A DNA stretch of 64,000 nucleotides from Devosia sp. FKR38 (GTDB taxonomy: Bacteria; Pseudomonadota; Alphaproteobacteria; Rhizobiales; Devosiaceae): positions 2,189,256 through 2,253,255 of the forward strand of contig NZ_STGC01000005.1 in assembly GCF_005222805.1 (NCBI RefSeq). Reading direction: 5' to 3'. Below, in pieces: positions 1-9,607 of this stretch (positions within the stretch are counted from its first letter, which is position 1; each line of letters opens with the position of its first letter). The translations under genes and the position numbers were made by a program. Under the pieces are notes generated by a model. That model was not told the DNA's origin. It searched no databases and saw nothing but the letters and a program-made list of their open reading frames with translations.

Positions 1-21
1 ACGTCTGATCCTGACACAGCG

Positions 22-55
22 CAAGAACGCGCAGTTACACCACTGTGCGTTCTTG
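22..55. promoter_or_regulatory. long inverted repeat upstream of flavin monooxygenase gene
   Basis: Two 14-base arms (22-35 and 42-55) separated by 6 bases are reverse complements except for one position that is a G:U pair in RNA. It ends 47 bases before the start codon at 103. No T-run follows, so it is either an operator, the 3' hairpin of a gene outside the window, or a leader hairpin. The sequence alone does not decide between these. Confidence 0.5.
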
Positions 56-102
56 ATCCGCCCGTCCCCCAAGTCCATGTGTGACCCAACCAAGGGGTCA
101 CC

Positions 103-1140
103 ATGGAACTCGGACTATACTCTTTCGCTGAAAACACACCCGATCCGCTGAACGGCGGTGCCCTGCAGAGCCCGGCTGAACGCCTGCGCGACCTGCTTGA
201 GGAGATCGAGCTGGCCGACCAGCTGGGCCTGTCCTTCTACGGCCTGGGCGAACACCACCGGCCCGACTACACCGCCTCGGCGCCGGTCACCATCCTGGCG
301 GCCGCTGCCGCGCGCACCAAGTCGATCCGTCTCTCCACCGCCGTCACCGTGCTGAGCTCGGAAGATCCGATCCGCGTCTACCAGCAGTTCGCCACGCTCG
401 ACAATCTCAGCAATGGCCGCGCCGAAATCATGGCGGGCCGGGGCTCCTTCATCGAGAGCTTCCCGCTCTTCGGGCTCGATCTCAACGACTACGATACCCT
501 GTTCGAGGAAAAGCTCGAACTGCTGCTCAAGCTCCGCGAACCCGGCGCCGTGTCCTGGCCCGGAGGCCAGCACACCAAGCCCATCCCCGGCATTGCCATC
601 TATCCCGTCCCGGTGCAGCAGCCCATCCCGCTCTGGATCGCGGTCGGTGGCACGCCCAATTCGGTGGCACGCGCCGCCTATTATGGCCTGCCGCTGATGA
701 TCGCCATCATCGGCGGCCAGCCGCGCCAGTTCGCGCCGCTGGTCGATTTCTATCGTGAAACCGCCACCAAGGTCGGCCGTGACCCCGCGGCGCTTCCGGT
801 GGGCATCAGCTCGCATGGTTTCATCGCGGCCGACAGCCAGGATGCGCGCAACCTCGCCTACCCGGCCCATAGCGAAGCCATGAACCGCATCGGCAAGGAA
901 CGCGGCTGGCCGCCGACCACCCGGGCCCAGTTTGATGCCAGCACCACGCCCAACGGCGCCTATTTCATGGGTTCGCCGCAGGAGATCATCGACAAGATCC
1001 TCATGCAGCACGAGTGGTTCAAGCACGACCGCTTCGGCCTGCAGCTCAGCGTCGGCACCCTGCCGCACGACAAGGTCATGAAGGCCATCGAACTCTATGG
1101 CACCGTGGTCAAACCGGCCGTCGACAAGGCGCTCGACTAA
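103..1140 (+). CDS. LLM-class flavin-dependent oxidoreductase (luciferase-like monooxygenase)
   Basis: 345 residues, the usual size for a single-domain bacterial-luciferase-like TIM-barrel enzyme using reduced flavin. The N-terminus MELGLYSF, the [10 protein letters not shown] segment near residue 47 (the family's EHH motif), the STAVTVLSS strand near residue 77, [11 protein letters not shown] near 105 and the PLWIAVGG strand near 175 are typical of the family. A purine-rich AAGGGG lies before the ATG. No signal peptide is seen, so it is cytoplasmic. The substrate cannot be read from sequence; members oxidise or desulfonate many organic compounds. A 14-bp inverted repeat lies upstream, and the gene converges on queF. 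The family call is firm and the substrate unknown. Confidence 0.9.
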   Translation: MELGLYSFAENTPDPLNGGALQSPAERLRDLLEEIELADQLGLSFYGLGEHHRPDYTASAPVTILAAAAARTKSIRLSTAVTVLSSEDPIRVYQQFATLDNLSNGRAEIMAGRGSFIESFPLFGLDLNDYDTLFEEKLELLLKLREPGAVSWPGGQHTKPIPGIAIYPVPVQQPIPLWIAVGGTPNSVARAAYYGLPLMIAIIGGQPRQFAPLVDFYRETATKVGRDPAALPVGISSHGFIAADSQDARNLAYPAHSEAMNRIGKERGWPPTTRAQFDASTTPNGAYFMGSPQEIIDKILMQHEWFKHDRFGLQLSVGTLPHDKVMKAIELYGTVVKPAVDKALD

Positions 1141-1152
1141 ATTGAACTATGA

Positions 1153-1174
1153 CCTCTCCCCTTTCGGGGGGAGG
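1153..1174. terminator. hairpin between convergent genes
   Basis: A 9-bp stem (1153-1161 with 1166-1174, one G:U pair) closes a 4-base loop. It sits between the convergent ends of the flavin monooxygenase gene and queF. It lacks a strong T-run on either strand, so it may be a weak bidirectional terminator or an mRNA end-protecting hairpin. Confidence 0.45.
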
Positions 1175-1230
1175 TGATGCGGCCTGTAGCAAGCCTGGGC
1201 GATCGCTGCCCAGCAGAAGCCTTTTGGCCG

Positions 1231-1680
1231 CTAGCCGCGCCCGCGATAGGCCGGCACGCCTTGCTCGGGCACCCACACGCCTTCGGGCGCTGGCCCAGTC
1301 TGCCAGAACACATCGATCGGCAGCCCGCCACGCGGATACCAATAGCCGCCGATGCGCAGCCAGCGCGGTGCAATCGTGGCGATGATCTTCTTGGCAATGT
1401 CGATCGTGCAGCCCTCGTGGAACGCCCCGTGGTTGCGAAACGAGGTGAGATAGAGCTTGAGCGACTTGGACTCGACCAGGAACTGGTCAGGCACATAGTC
1501 GATCACCAGATGGGCAAAATCCGGCTGCCCCGTCACCGGGCACAGCGAGGTGAACTCTGGCGCCACATAGCGCGCCACATAGTTCACATCCGGATGCGGA
1601 TTGGGCACGGGGTCGAGCACCGCGTCCTCCGGCCGGTCCGGCGTCGCCACCACCCGGCCCAGCTGCAGATCGGCGCTCAT
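1231..1680 (-). CDS. queF: NADPH-dependent 7-cyano-7-deazaguanine reductase QueF
   Basis: Reduces preQ0 nitrile to preQ1 amine with NADPH in queuosine biosynthesis, in the cytoplasm. The 149 residues match the short, unimodular QueF type. The thioimide-forming cysteine is Cys47 in [11 protein letters not shown], with the partner Asp54. The family signature ESKSLKLY is at 70-77 and FRNHGAFHE at 81-89 carries the substrate-binding His and Glu. It starts one base after the stop of the upstream 73-residue gene, so the two are probably cotranscribed and translationally linked. No other queuosine gene is in the window. Confidence 0.96.
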   Translation of the reverse strand: MSADLQLGRVVATPDRPEDAVLDPVPNPHPDVNYVARYVAPEFTSLCPVTGQPDFAHLVIDYVPDQFLVESKSLKLYLTSFRNHGAFHEGCTIDIAKKIIATIAPRWLRIGGYWYPRGGLPIDVFWQTGPAPEGVWVPEQGVPAYRGRG

Positions 1681-1681
1681 C

Positions 1682-1903
1682 TTACTTGCCGCTGCGCTTG
1701 ATCGACTTGATCGCCAGCGGCGGCAGGCCCGACTTTTCAGAGATCAGGCGGTCCTGCTCCTCGATAGCGGCGCGGGCCGGCTCGTCGCCGTCGAGCCCAC
1801 CCAGCAGGTTGGCATCCACCTTGCGGTTCGAGCGCTGGCTGCCGTCGACATAGAACACGTCGAACATCACAAATTCACTGCGGGCGGTTGGCTTCTTTGC
1901 CAT
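1682..1903 (-). CDS. conserved hypothetical small protein (73 aa)
   Basis: A 73-residue soluble protein of unknown function. The ATG at 1903 is chosen because GGAGAAAG lies just upstream. It begins [18 protein letters not shown] and has a central [18 protein letters not shown] segment and a basic tail SIKRSGK. I recall similar small proteins in Hyphomicrobiales but no assigned function. It lies one base before queF and downstream of a HlyU-family gene on the same strand. The coding evidence is the ribosome site and tight gene packing; no domain is recognised. Confidence 0.7.
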   Translation of the reverse strand: MAKKPTARSEFVMFDVFYVDGSQRSNRKVDANLLGGLDGDEPARAAIEEQDRLISEKSGLPPLAIKSIKRSGK

Positions 1904-1990
1904 GGTCTTTCTCCAAGTACGACAGGCGGCCATGCAGACCCTCGCGGTCCGCATGCGCCGGCATCTGCCAGATTGCGTGTGTCGGTCAGG

Positions 1991-2281
1991 CTAGTTGAAA
2001 ATCCGCTCGCCCTGCTCGTCGATGATCTGCCGGCCCTTGGACAGGGCCAGCGCGATCAAATCGTCGCGCGAGGTCATGCGGTCTGCACGCACAAAGCGGT
2101 AAGTCTTGTGCTCGCCGCCAATCTCTTTCTCGATGGTCCCGGCCAGCTGCAATTCGCTGCCGGCCTTCATCTCGATGGCCTTGATCACAAAGCCCTTGTA
2201 GCTCTCTTCGCCGAGCACCTTGTCCCCGGCGGGCTCGGCACTGGCGGCTTTGCCGCCAAACAGGGTCTTCCAGAACGACAT
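1991..2281 (-). CDS. HlyU family protein
   Basis: 96 residues resembling the HlyU family, named after the Vibrio haemolysin activator. In alphaproteobacteria these are short cytoplasmic proteins of unproven role. Typical features are the N-terminal MSFWKTLFGG, the central YKGFVIKAIEMKAGSELQLAGTI core with two beta strands, the basic YRFVRADR patch and the C-terminal helix that ends in GERIF. Despite the name it has no obvious winged-helix DNA-binding signature, so calling it a regulator would be inference. It sits in a leftward run between a DUF2442 gene and the small gene before queF. Confidence 0.8.
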   Translation of the reverse strand: MSFWKTLFGGKAASAEPAGDKVLGEESYKGFVIKAIEMKAGSELQLAGTIEKEIGGEHKTYRFVRADRMTSRDDLIALALSKGRQIIDEQGERIFN

Positions 2282-2304
2282 GGCATGCTCTCCTTTTCGT
2301 TCGG

Positions 2305-2607
2305 TCAGCGCCTGCGGCGGACCGGCAGCGGCAGCTTCAGTTCGCCGCGTTTTTCCATTTCCTCGCGCAGCCAGGCTGGCGAGATATCGAAGTGGTTCGG
2401 CCAGGTCGGCACCCCATTGGCCAGGCTCACCTGCCCGAAAAAGCCCCGATCCCGCAACGGCTCGGTACCCTCGCCCCGCTCACCGATCATCCCCGCCGCA
2501 TCAAACGTCCCCGATGACTCATCGGAAAACGTCACCACCAGCTTGAACGGCACGATGGCACGGATGGACGTGACCTTGAGGCGGACGGAGTGGTTCAAAG
2601 AACCCAT
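2305..2607 (-). CDS. DUF2442 domain protein, second copy
   Basis: 100 residues matching DUF2442, a small domain often found next to DUF4160 proteins. Key features are VTSIRAIVPFKLVVTFSDES at 12-31, the EPLRDRGFFGQVSLANGVPTW middle and the NHFDISPAWLREEM end, which corresponds to the family's W-x-(D/N)xxDISPxxL pattern. The start overlaps the previous DUF2442 gene by 13 bases, indicating coupled translation. The two copies differ clearly in sequence, so this is an old duplication or separate recruitment. Function is not known; such pairs have been proposed as toxin-antitoxin-like. Confidence 0.85.
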   Translation of the reverse strand: MGSLNHSVRLKVTSIRAIVPFKLVVTFSDESSGTFDAAGMIGERGEGTEPLRDRGFFGQVSLANGVPTWPNHFDISPAWLREEMEKRGELKLPLPVRRRR

Positions 2608-2909
2608 TCTCCGTTCGCCTTGATCTCGCGATACATGGCATCGGGCGCTATGTCGATCTCACCCGGCCAGGTAACGGCCCCAAGATCAAGATAGGCCTGA
2701 GCAAAGACAGCCGGATCTCGCAAGCTGGCAAACACGCCGGCCTCGGAATCGTTGATCATCGCCGCCATCCGGACCACGCCAACTGTGCCATCCGGAAAGC
2801 CAACGCGCACCGCATAGTCCGGCAGCACTTCCAGCCACGCTGTCCGCCAGGGCACCCGGGAGGTTACGGAAGGGGAGCGATCTTGTCCGGCATCTGCTTC
2901 AATCGACAT
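2595..2909 (-). CDS. DUF2442 domain protein, first copy
   Basis: 104 residues from the ATG at 2909, chosen because a longer frame would add a low-complexity stretch lying inside the upstream gene. The domain reads AWLEVLPDYAVRVGFPDG, then VVRMAAMINDSEAGVFASL, LRDPAVFAQAYLDLGAVTWP and GEIDIAPDAMYREI, all typical of DUF2442. The start overlaps the DUF4160 gene by 46 bases and the end overlaps the second DUF2442 gene by 13 bases, so the three form one translational unit. DUF2442 is the usual partner of DUF4160. The biochemical role is unknown. Confidence 0.85.
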   Translation of the reverse strand: MSIEADAGQDRSPSVTSRVPWRTAWLEVLPDYAVRVGFPDGTVGVVRMAAMINDSEAGVFASLRDPAVFAQAYLDLGAVTWPGEIDIAPDAMYREIKANGEWVL

Positions 2910-3124
2910 AATTCCCAATCCCTTTCCAGTTCCTCCCGATGCAGCGCTGCCCATTCACACACGATGGTCAGCGCCCGTTTGGGTATGTAGCCTTCCAGAA
3001 TTGTCAGGTCGCTCAGAGCGATTGTCGCTTCGTCGTCGCCATAGAGCGCATGGAAATGCGGCGGCGAATGATCGTTCCAGTACATTCGAATGGCGATGCC
3101 GTAGAACCAGGAGATCGTCGGCAT
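2864..3124 (-). CDS. DUF4160 domain protein
   Basis: 86 residues with the full DUF4160 pattern: PTISWFYGIAIRMYWNDHSP, then PPHFHALYGDDEA, the ILEGYIPKRAL turn and the VCEWAALHREELERDWE helix. The conserved HSPPHFHA histidines suggest a metal or nucleic-acid site, but no activity is established to my knowledge. The gene starts 11 bases after the rpoD stop and overlaps the first DUF2442 gene by 46 bases. DUF4160-DUF2442 neighbours recur in bacteria and are listed as putative toxin-antitoxin-like pairs; nothing in this sequence proves toxicity. Confidence 0.88.
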   Translation of the reverse strand: MPTISWFYGIAIRMYWNDHSPPHFHALYGDDEATIALSDLTILEGYIPKRALTIVCEWAALHREELERDWELCRLKQMPDKIAPLP

Positions 3125-3135
3125 CGCCAGCTGTC

Positions 3136-5196
<2,061 letters not shown>

Positions 5197-5328
5197 CTGG
5201 TACTCCGTCGGAACCCGTGTGCGTCCGGGTCCGGGTAAGGCTTTAAGTGGTGACACCTCAAAGCAAGGTAAAGGTTTGGTCACTCAAGCGTTAACGTCGC
5301 ATGAGAGCCCCGGCCCGCCTCGGAAAAC

Positions 5329-5350
5329 TTTGCACATGGTCATATGCAAA
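5329..5350. promoter_or_regulatory. inverted repeat between dnaG and rpoD
   Basis: Two 9-base arms (5329-5337 and 5342-5350), matching at 8 of 9 positions, flank a 4-base centre and read TTTGCACAT ... ATATGCAAA. It lies 33 bases after the dnaG stop and 133 bases before the rpoD start. It may be an operator or an internal hairpin that sets rpoD expression relative to dnaG. No T-run suggests a terminator. Confidence 0.4.
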
Positions 5351-5383
5351 ATCGCGCGTACTCGCTGGCTTTCAGGGAAATCC

Positions 5384-7318
5384 CTAAAAACTGCGTGTCG
5401 CGCGCCCCGATAACGAACCAAATCCTTCGATCAATGCCTCTGTGCCATCGACAGTGGTAATCTGGTTCTTGATGTCTCGCAGCCTTTCAAAGGTTTCTTC
5501 GCTCGGGTCTTCGCCCAGCGCCGCTTCGGCTGCCTTGAGTTCCCTATTTAGCTGAACTTTTTTGTTATGCAAGGCCAAGGCATGACTCAATCCGGTCTCG
5601 GCGTCCGTCAGGGCGATCTCTGAGGCGATCTGCCAGACCCCCTGGCGGTTGAGCAGATCGGCCATGCGGTCGAGCGCCGGGCCATGTCCACGCACGCCCA
5701 GCGCCGCCTTCATGTCGTCGGCACTGATGTCATGGTGGCGCACCGCCAGCCCCAGAATTTCGCCCATCACCTTCTGGGCAGCCGGCGTTTCGAAGTCGAG
5801 TGCCGCCAGCAGTTCGAACTTGTCCTCGACCAGCGCCGGATGGTTGACGAGGCTGAGGATTATCGCCGCCTCGCGCGGCGTGGCATCGGCCATCGACCCC
5901 GGCTTGAGCAGCCGCGAATTGCGCAGCGTGTCCGACACCACCAGCTTTGGCGTGCCGCCGCGCGGATAGCCATAGGCCCCGCTCTGGCCATAGCGCTGCT
6001 GGCCGCCGCGCGGCTCGAAACGGTTCTGCCGCATCGGCGCCAGGAACGCCCGCAGCTTCTCGTCAAAGGCTTGCGCATAGTGGAAGCGCACCGAGGAGTC
6101 CTGGATCGAATTGGCCCGCTCGCGCAAGCGCGCCTGTAGCGCCGCCCGTGCTTCGGGCGTCTCGGGCACCAGCCCGCCGGTCTCCATGCTCCAGATCATG
6201 TCCGACAGGCTCCGTGCCCGGTCCAGCACATCGGCAAAGGCCGCCTTGCCCTGCGCCTTGATCAGATCGTCCGGGTCCAGCCCCTCGGGCAGCGTGGCGA
6301 TGCGCACGGTAAAGCCGGGTTTGAGATGCGGCATAACGATATCGGCCGAGCGCTCGGCAGCCTTGAGGCCCGCCTTGTCGCCGTCAAAGCACAGGATCGG
6401 GTCCGGGCTCATCCGCCACAGCAATTGCAGATGCTCTTCGGTCAGCGCCGTGCCCAGCGGCGCCACCGTGCCTTCAAAGCCGGCAGCCACGGCCGCGATC
6501 ACGTCGAGATAGCCCTCGACCACCACCACCGTGCTGCCGTCGCGCGCTGCCTTTTGTGCGCCCTGGCCGTTGTAGAGCGTCTGCCGCTTGTGAAAGAGCT
6601 CGGTCTCGGGCGAGTTGAGATACTTCGCCGGCACGTCCGCAGACAACGCCCGCCCTCCAAAGGCAATCACCCGCCCGCGGAAGTCGGTGATCGGAAACAT
6701 CACCCGGTTGCGGAAGCGGTCATAGGGCAGCGGATCGTTCTCGCGCGTGGCGACGAGGCCAGTGTCGATCATGTCCTGCGCCGAGACGCCGTTCTGTGCC
6801 AGGTGCTCCTTGAGCCCATTGCGGCTGTCGGGGGCGAAGCCGATGCGGAACCGCGTCTGGCTCTGCGCCGACACGCCACGCTCAAGCAGATAGCCGCGCG
6901 CCCGCGCGCCGATATTGTGGCTCAGCGCCGCCTCGAAATAGCGCGTCGCCAGCTCCATGACATCGGTGAGGGACTTGCGCTCGGCCTCGCGCTTTTCCTG
7001 CACCGCGTCGCGCGCCGGCATCGGCACGCCCGCCATGCCCGCGAGCTTTTCCACGGCCTCGGGAAAGCTCATCCCGGCCTTTTCGGTCAGGAAGCGAAAG
7101 TGATCGCCCGACACGCCGCAGCCAAAGCAGTGATAGATGCCGCGCCGGTCATCAGCATGAAAGCTCGGGCTTTTCTCGCCATGGAACGGGCAGCAGGCCC
7201 ACATGTCGCCCTTGCCCGGCTGGCTCTTGCGCTTGTCCCACAGCACATGTTCGCCCACCACCTGCGTGATAGGCAGGCGCTGACGGATTTCGTCCAGAAA
7301 TTGATCGGAAAAGCGCAT
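5384..7318 (-). CDS. dnaG: DNA primase DnaG
   Basis: Makes RNA primers at the replication fork together with the DnaB helicase. The 644 residues fit the family. The N-terminal CHC2 zinc ribbon is C43-x2-H46 with C64-x2-C67. The RNA polymerase core follows, including DRFRNRVMFPITDFRGRVI near 205. The TOPRIM fold shows VVVVEGYLDVIAA and ILCFDGDKAG with the metal-binding acidic residues. The C-terminal third (after about 470) is the helicase-interaction domain, preceded by a glycine- and arginine-rich linker near 440. It is the first gene of the leftward dnaG-rpoD run and diverges from a small gene at 7391. Confidence 0.97.
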   Translation of the reverse strand: MRFSDQFLDEIRQRLPITQVVGEHVLWDKRKSQPGKGDMWACCPFHGEKSPSFHADDRRGIYHCFGCGVSGDHFRFLTEKAGMSFPEAVEKLAGMAGVPMPARDAVQEKREAERKSLTDVMELATRYFEAALSHNIGARARGYLLERGVSAQSQTRFRIGFAPDSRNGLKEHLAQNGVSAQDMIDTGLVATRENDPLPYDRFRNRVMFPITDFRGRVIAFGGRALSADVPAKYLNSPETELFHKRQTLYNGQGAQKAARDGSTVVVVEGYLDVIAAVAAGFEGTVAPLGTALTEEHLQLLWRMSPDPILCFDGDKAGLKAAERSADIVMPHLKPGFTVRIATLPEGLDPDDLIKAQGKAAFADVLDRARSLSDMIWSMETGGLVPETPEARAALQARLRERANSIQDSSVRFHYAQAFDEKLRAFLAPMRQNRFEPRGGQQRYGQSGAYGYPRGGTPKLVVSDTLRNSRLLKPGSMADATPREAAIILSLVNHPALVEDKFELLAALDFETPAAQKVMGEILGLAVRHHDISADDMKAALGVRGHGPALDRMADLLNRQGVWQIASEIALTDAETGLSHALALHNKKVQLNRELKAAEAALGEDPSEETFERLRDIKNQITTVDGTEALIEGFGSLSGRATRSF

Positions 7319-7390
7319 GAGGTGTTAAGTAAGCATTCGCAGGGTCTAAGTCACGACCCATCATCTTTTCCACAGCCCGGACGACCGAAA

Positions 7391-7786
7391 ATGGCACAGA
7401 GCAATGCCTTCCGCTTCCGCAGCCTGGTCCTGCTGGCCACTCTGCCGGCCCTGCTGGTCGGCGGTGCGCTCTGGGCGCTTTCTGCCGTGGTGCCGGCCTG
7501 CGTGGTCGACGAACACGCCCGCCTCACCAGCCCCGATGCCCGCTATGACCTGCTGGTGTTTTCGCGCGCCTGCGGCGGCGATACGTCGCCCAATACTCAA
7601 GCTGCGCTCATCCCCAGCGGCGACAGCCTGCCCGATGACGCAGCCAGCTTCCTCGTCATCGCCCAGGCCGTCGGTCTGGACGCGAGCTGGACCGATGCCA
7701 GCGCCATAGCCATCACCATTGCGCCTGGTGCGGACATTCGCCGCCAGGATGCCGAGGTGGCGGGCGTTGCCGTTACCTATCGCTGA
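7391..7786 (+). CDS. hypothetical membrane-anchored or secreted protein (131 aa)
   Basis: 131 residues beginning MAQSNAFRFRSLVLL with one hydrophobic helix at about 12-34, so an N-terminal anchor or uncleaved signal. The rest is a soluble domain with two cysteines near the membrane side (PACVVDEHARL and FSRACGGDTSP), which could form a disulfide outside the cytoplasm. The pattern YDLLVFSRACGGDTSPNTQA resembles small periplasmic proteins of unknown function, but I do not recognise a named family. It diverges from dnaG, with 72 bases between, and its stop abuts that of the convergent glycoside hydrolase gene. Confidence 0.7.
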   Translation: MAQSNAFRFRSLVLLATLPALLVGGALWALSAVVPACVVDEHARLTSPDARYDLLVFSRACGGDTSPNTQAALIPSGDSLPDDAASFLVIAQAVGLDASWTDASAIAITIAPGADIRRQDAEVAGVAVTYR

Positions 7787-8842
7787 TCAGGCCTTGCCGG
7801 CCCGACCAGTGATTTCGCGCAGGAACGCCACTTCGTCGGCGCGATAGGGGCGGCCATCGTCATGGAACACATCGTGGAACCAGGGGTCCGGCAGGGCATC
7901 CACATAGGGCTTGCTCCAGCTGTCCCACGGGTAGAGCGTTTGCGAACGCCCCGCCACCAGGCCCCAGCAATAAGTGCCGATGCGTTCGCGTTTGGCGATC
8001 GGCAGAATGCCCTCGAACGTGCTGCCCGGCGTGCGCGCCATATATTCGGTCAGCAGCAGCGGCCGGTCACGCGGCATATCGGCCAACTTCGCCAGGAACC
8101 GCTCCGGCGTCTGGTAATCGTGAAAACTGATGACGTCGGAATTCTCGATCTGGATGCGTGCATGCGGGTCGTCATAGAGTGTCGCGCCGGCCCAGACCCC
8201 GGCGGTCAGCGGCTGGCTTGGCGCCACCGCTCGTGCCCAGGCAAAGGCCTGTGGCAGCAGCGCCGACACCAGCGCCACCTTGTTGTCGAGCTCCTTGAAC
8301 CGGCCGCCATTGAGATTGCTTGGCTCATTCCAGATGTCCCAGGCCAGCACGCGCTCGTCCTGGCCAAAGGCGCCGACCACGCCCTGCACATACTCGCGTA
8401 ACCGCTCATACTGGCTCGGGTCGGCCAGCGCCCGGCCCGGCCCCTGCACCCATTGCGAATTGTGCACGCCCGGCCGCGGCTCAGGCTGCGGCCCGAGCGC
8501 CACATCGGGGTTCCACACCGAGTCGAACAGCACCAGCATGGTGCGGATGCCCCTGCTGGCCGCGATGTCCAAATACTGCTCAATCCGCAGCCGGAAGCCG
8601 ACCGGATCGGCCGCCCATAGCAGGTCGTGCAGAAACACCCGCATGGTGTTCATTCCAACAGCAGCCGCCCAGTCGAGCTCCCGCGCGATCACATCGGGCC
8701 GGAAGCTCTCTGGCTGCCACATCTCGAGCTGGTTGGAGGCGGTGGAGGGCACGAAATTGGCACCCACCAGCCAGGGCAGCTTGTCATACCAGGCATTGGC
8801 GCGCGCTGCGCTCCAGCGGCCGGGAGCCGAAATCGCGGTCAT
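7787..8842 (-). CDS. glycoside hydrolase, cellulase/GH5-like (clan A barrel)
   Basis: 351 residues with the pattern of a retaining TIM-barrel glycosidase of the GH5/GH-A type. The acid/base Glu is in AWDIWNEPSNLNG near residue 171, and the nucleophile Glu is the TEY of PLLLTEYMAR near residue 270. Other family traits are GMNTMRVFLHDLLW near 65 and YCWGLVAGRSQTLYPWDSW, which carries substrate-stacking aromatics. There is no signal peptide, so it probably acts on imported oligosaccharides. Substrate is unknown; databases tend to call such proteins 1,4-beta-xylanase or cellulase without proof. It converges directly on the small gene to its right in reading order. Confidence 0.85.
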   Translation of the reverse strand: MTAISAPGRWSAARANAWYDKLPWLVGANFVPSTASNQLEMWQPESFRPDVIARELDWAAAVGMNTMRVFLHDLLWAADPVGFRLRIEQYLDIAASRGIRTMLVLFDSVWNPDVALGPQPEPRPGVHNSQWVQGPGRALADPSQYERLREYVQGVVGAFGQDERVLAWDIWNEPSNLNGGRFKELDNKVALVSALLPQAFAWARAVAPSQPLTAGVWAGATLYDDPHARIQIENSDVISFHDYQTPERFLAKLADMPRDRPLLLTEYMARTPGSTFEGILPIAKRERIGTYCWGLVAGRSQTLYPWDSWSKPYVDALPDPWFHDVFHDDGRPYRADEVAFLREITGRAGKA

Positions 8843-8863
8843 CGTGTGCTGCCCCTTGCCCGC

Positions 8864-9427
8864 TCAGGCCTGCTTGCTGCGCTGGTATAGCCGCCAGGCC
8901 CACCCGAACAGGCCGAACGAGAACAGGATCAGCAGCACGCCACCGAAGATCACGCCAATCGAGGCGCTCAGCAGCGGGAAGAACAGGAACACCAGGCCCA
9001 GCAGCACATAGGACAGGCCCGACAGCACCACCGGCCAGATACGCGCATAGAGCTCGCGTTCGCGGGTGATCACCACGATCTGCATCACCCCGACCACCAG
9101 CGCCGCGATGCCGACCATGGTCGAGAGCACCGTGACGGTCAGTACGGTGGCAATCAGGGGTTGCAGCAGGAACAAGATGCCCAGCAGCAGCGACAGCGCA
9201 TTGGCCGCCACGTCAAACCAGAAATTGCCGCTCTTGCCGCCGCCAAAGGTCAAGCTCCACAGCCCCAGTGCGCCGTCAACGGCCAGCAGTATGCCACCGG
9301 CCAGCACCATGACCAGCAGCGCCTGGTCGGGCCAGATCACCGCATACAGCCCTGCCAGCAGCATGAAGGCTCCGCGCAGCGCCGTCGCCAGTGCAAAGCG
9401 CCGTTTTGTTTGAACAGAAACTGACAT
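8864..9427 (-). CDS. HdeD/DUF308 family membrane protein
   Basis: 187 residues starting at MSVSVQTKRRF, selected because AAGGAG lies 8 bases upstream. Six hydrophobic helices in three pairs are visible, starting near ALRGAFMLLAGLYAVIW and ending at FGGVLLILFSFGLFGWAWRL, the repeated-hairpin layout of HdeD/DUF308 proteins. Escherichia coli HdeD belongs to the acid-resistance island, but its molecular role is unclear and transfer of that role here is weak. The gene lies 21 bases upstream of the glycoside hydrolase gene on the same strand and may share its transcript. It diverges from an MFS transporter gene. Confidence 0.85.
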   Translation of the reverse strand: MSVSVQTKRRFALATALRGAFMLLAGLYAVIWPDQALLVMVLAGGILLAVDGALGLWSLTFGGGKSGNFWFDVAANALSLLLGILFLLQPLIATVLTVTVLSTMVGIAALVVGVMQIVVITRERELYARIWPVVLSGLSYVLLGLVFLFFPLLSASIGVIFGGVLLILFSFGLFGWAWRLYQRSKQA

Positions 9428-9607
9428 CGACCGTTCTCCTTGGCGGCGCAGCGCCGCATGCGCACAGACTAGCCCAGACAGAAAAAATGCCAAGCCACCT
9501 TGGCTTTAGCTTTTCTGCAGCGCCGCGCGTTTTTGTTGATTGCAGTCGATCGCGCCCCATGGTTTGAGAACCTCTCAACGCGAGGCTCGCCGCTGGCGAA
9601 ACATGTC

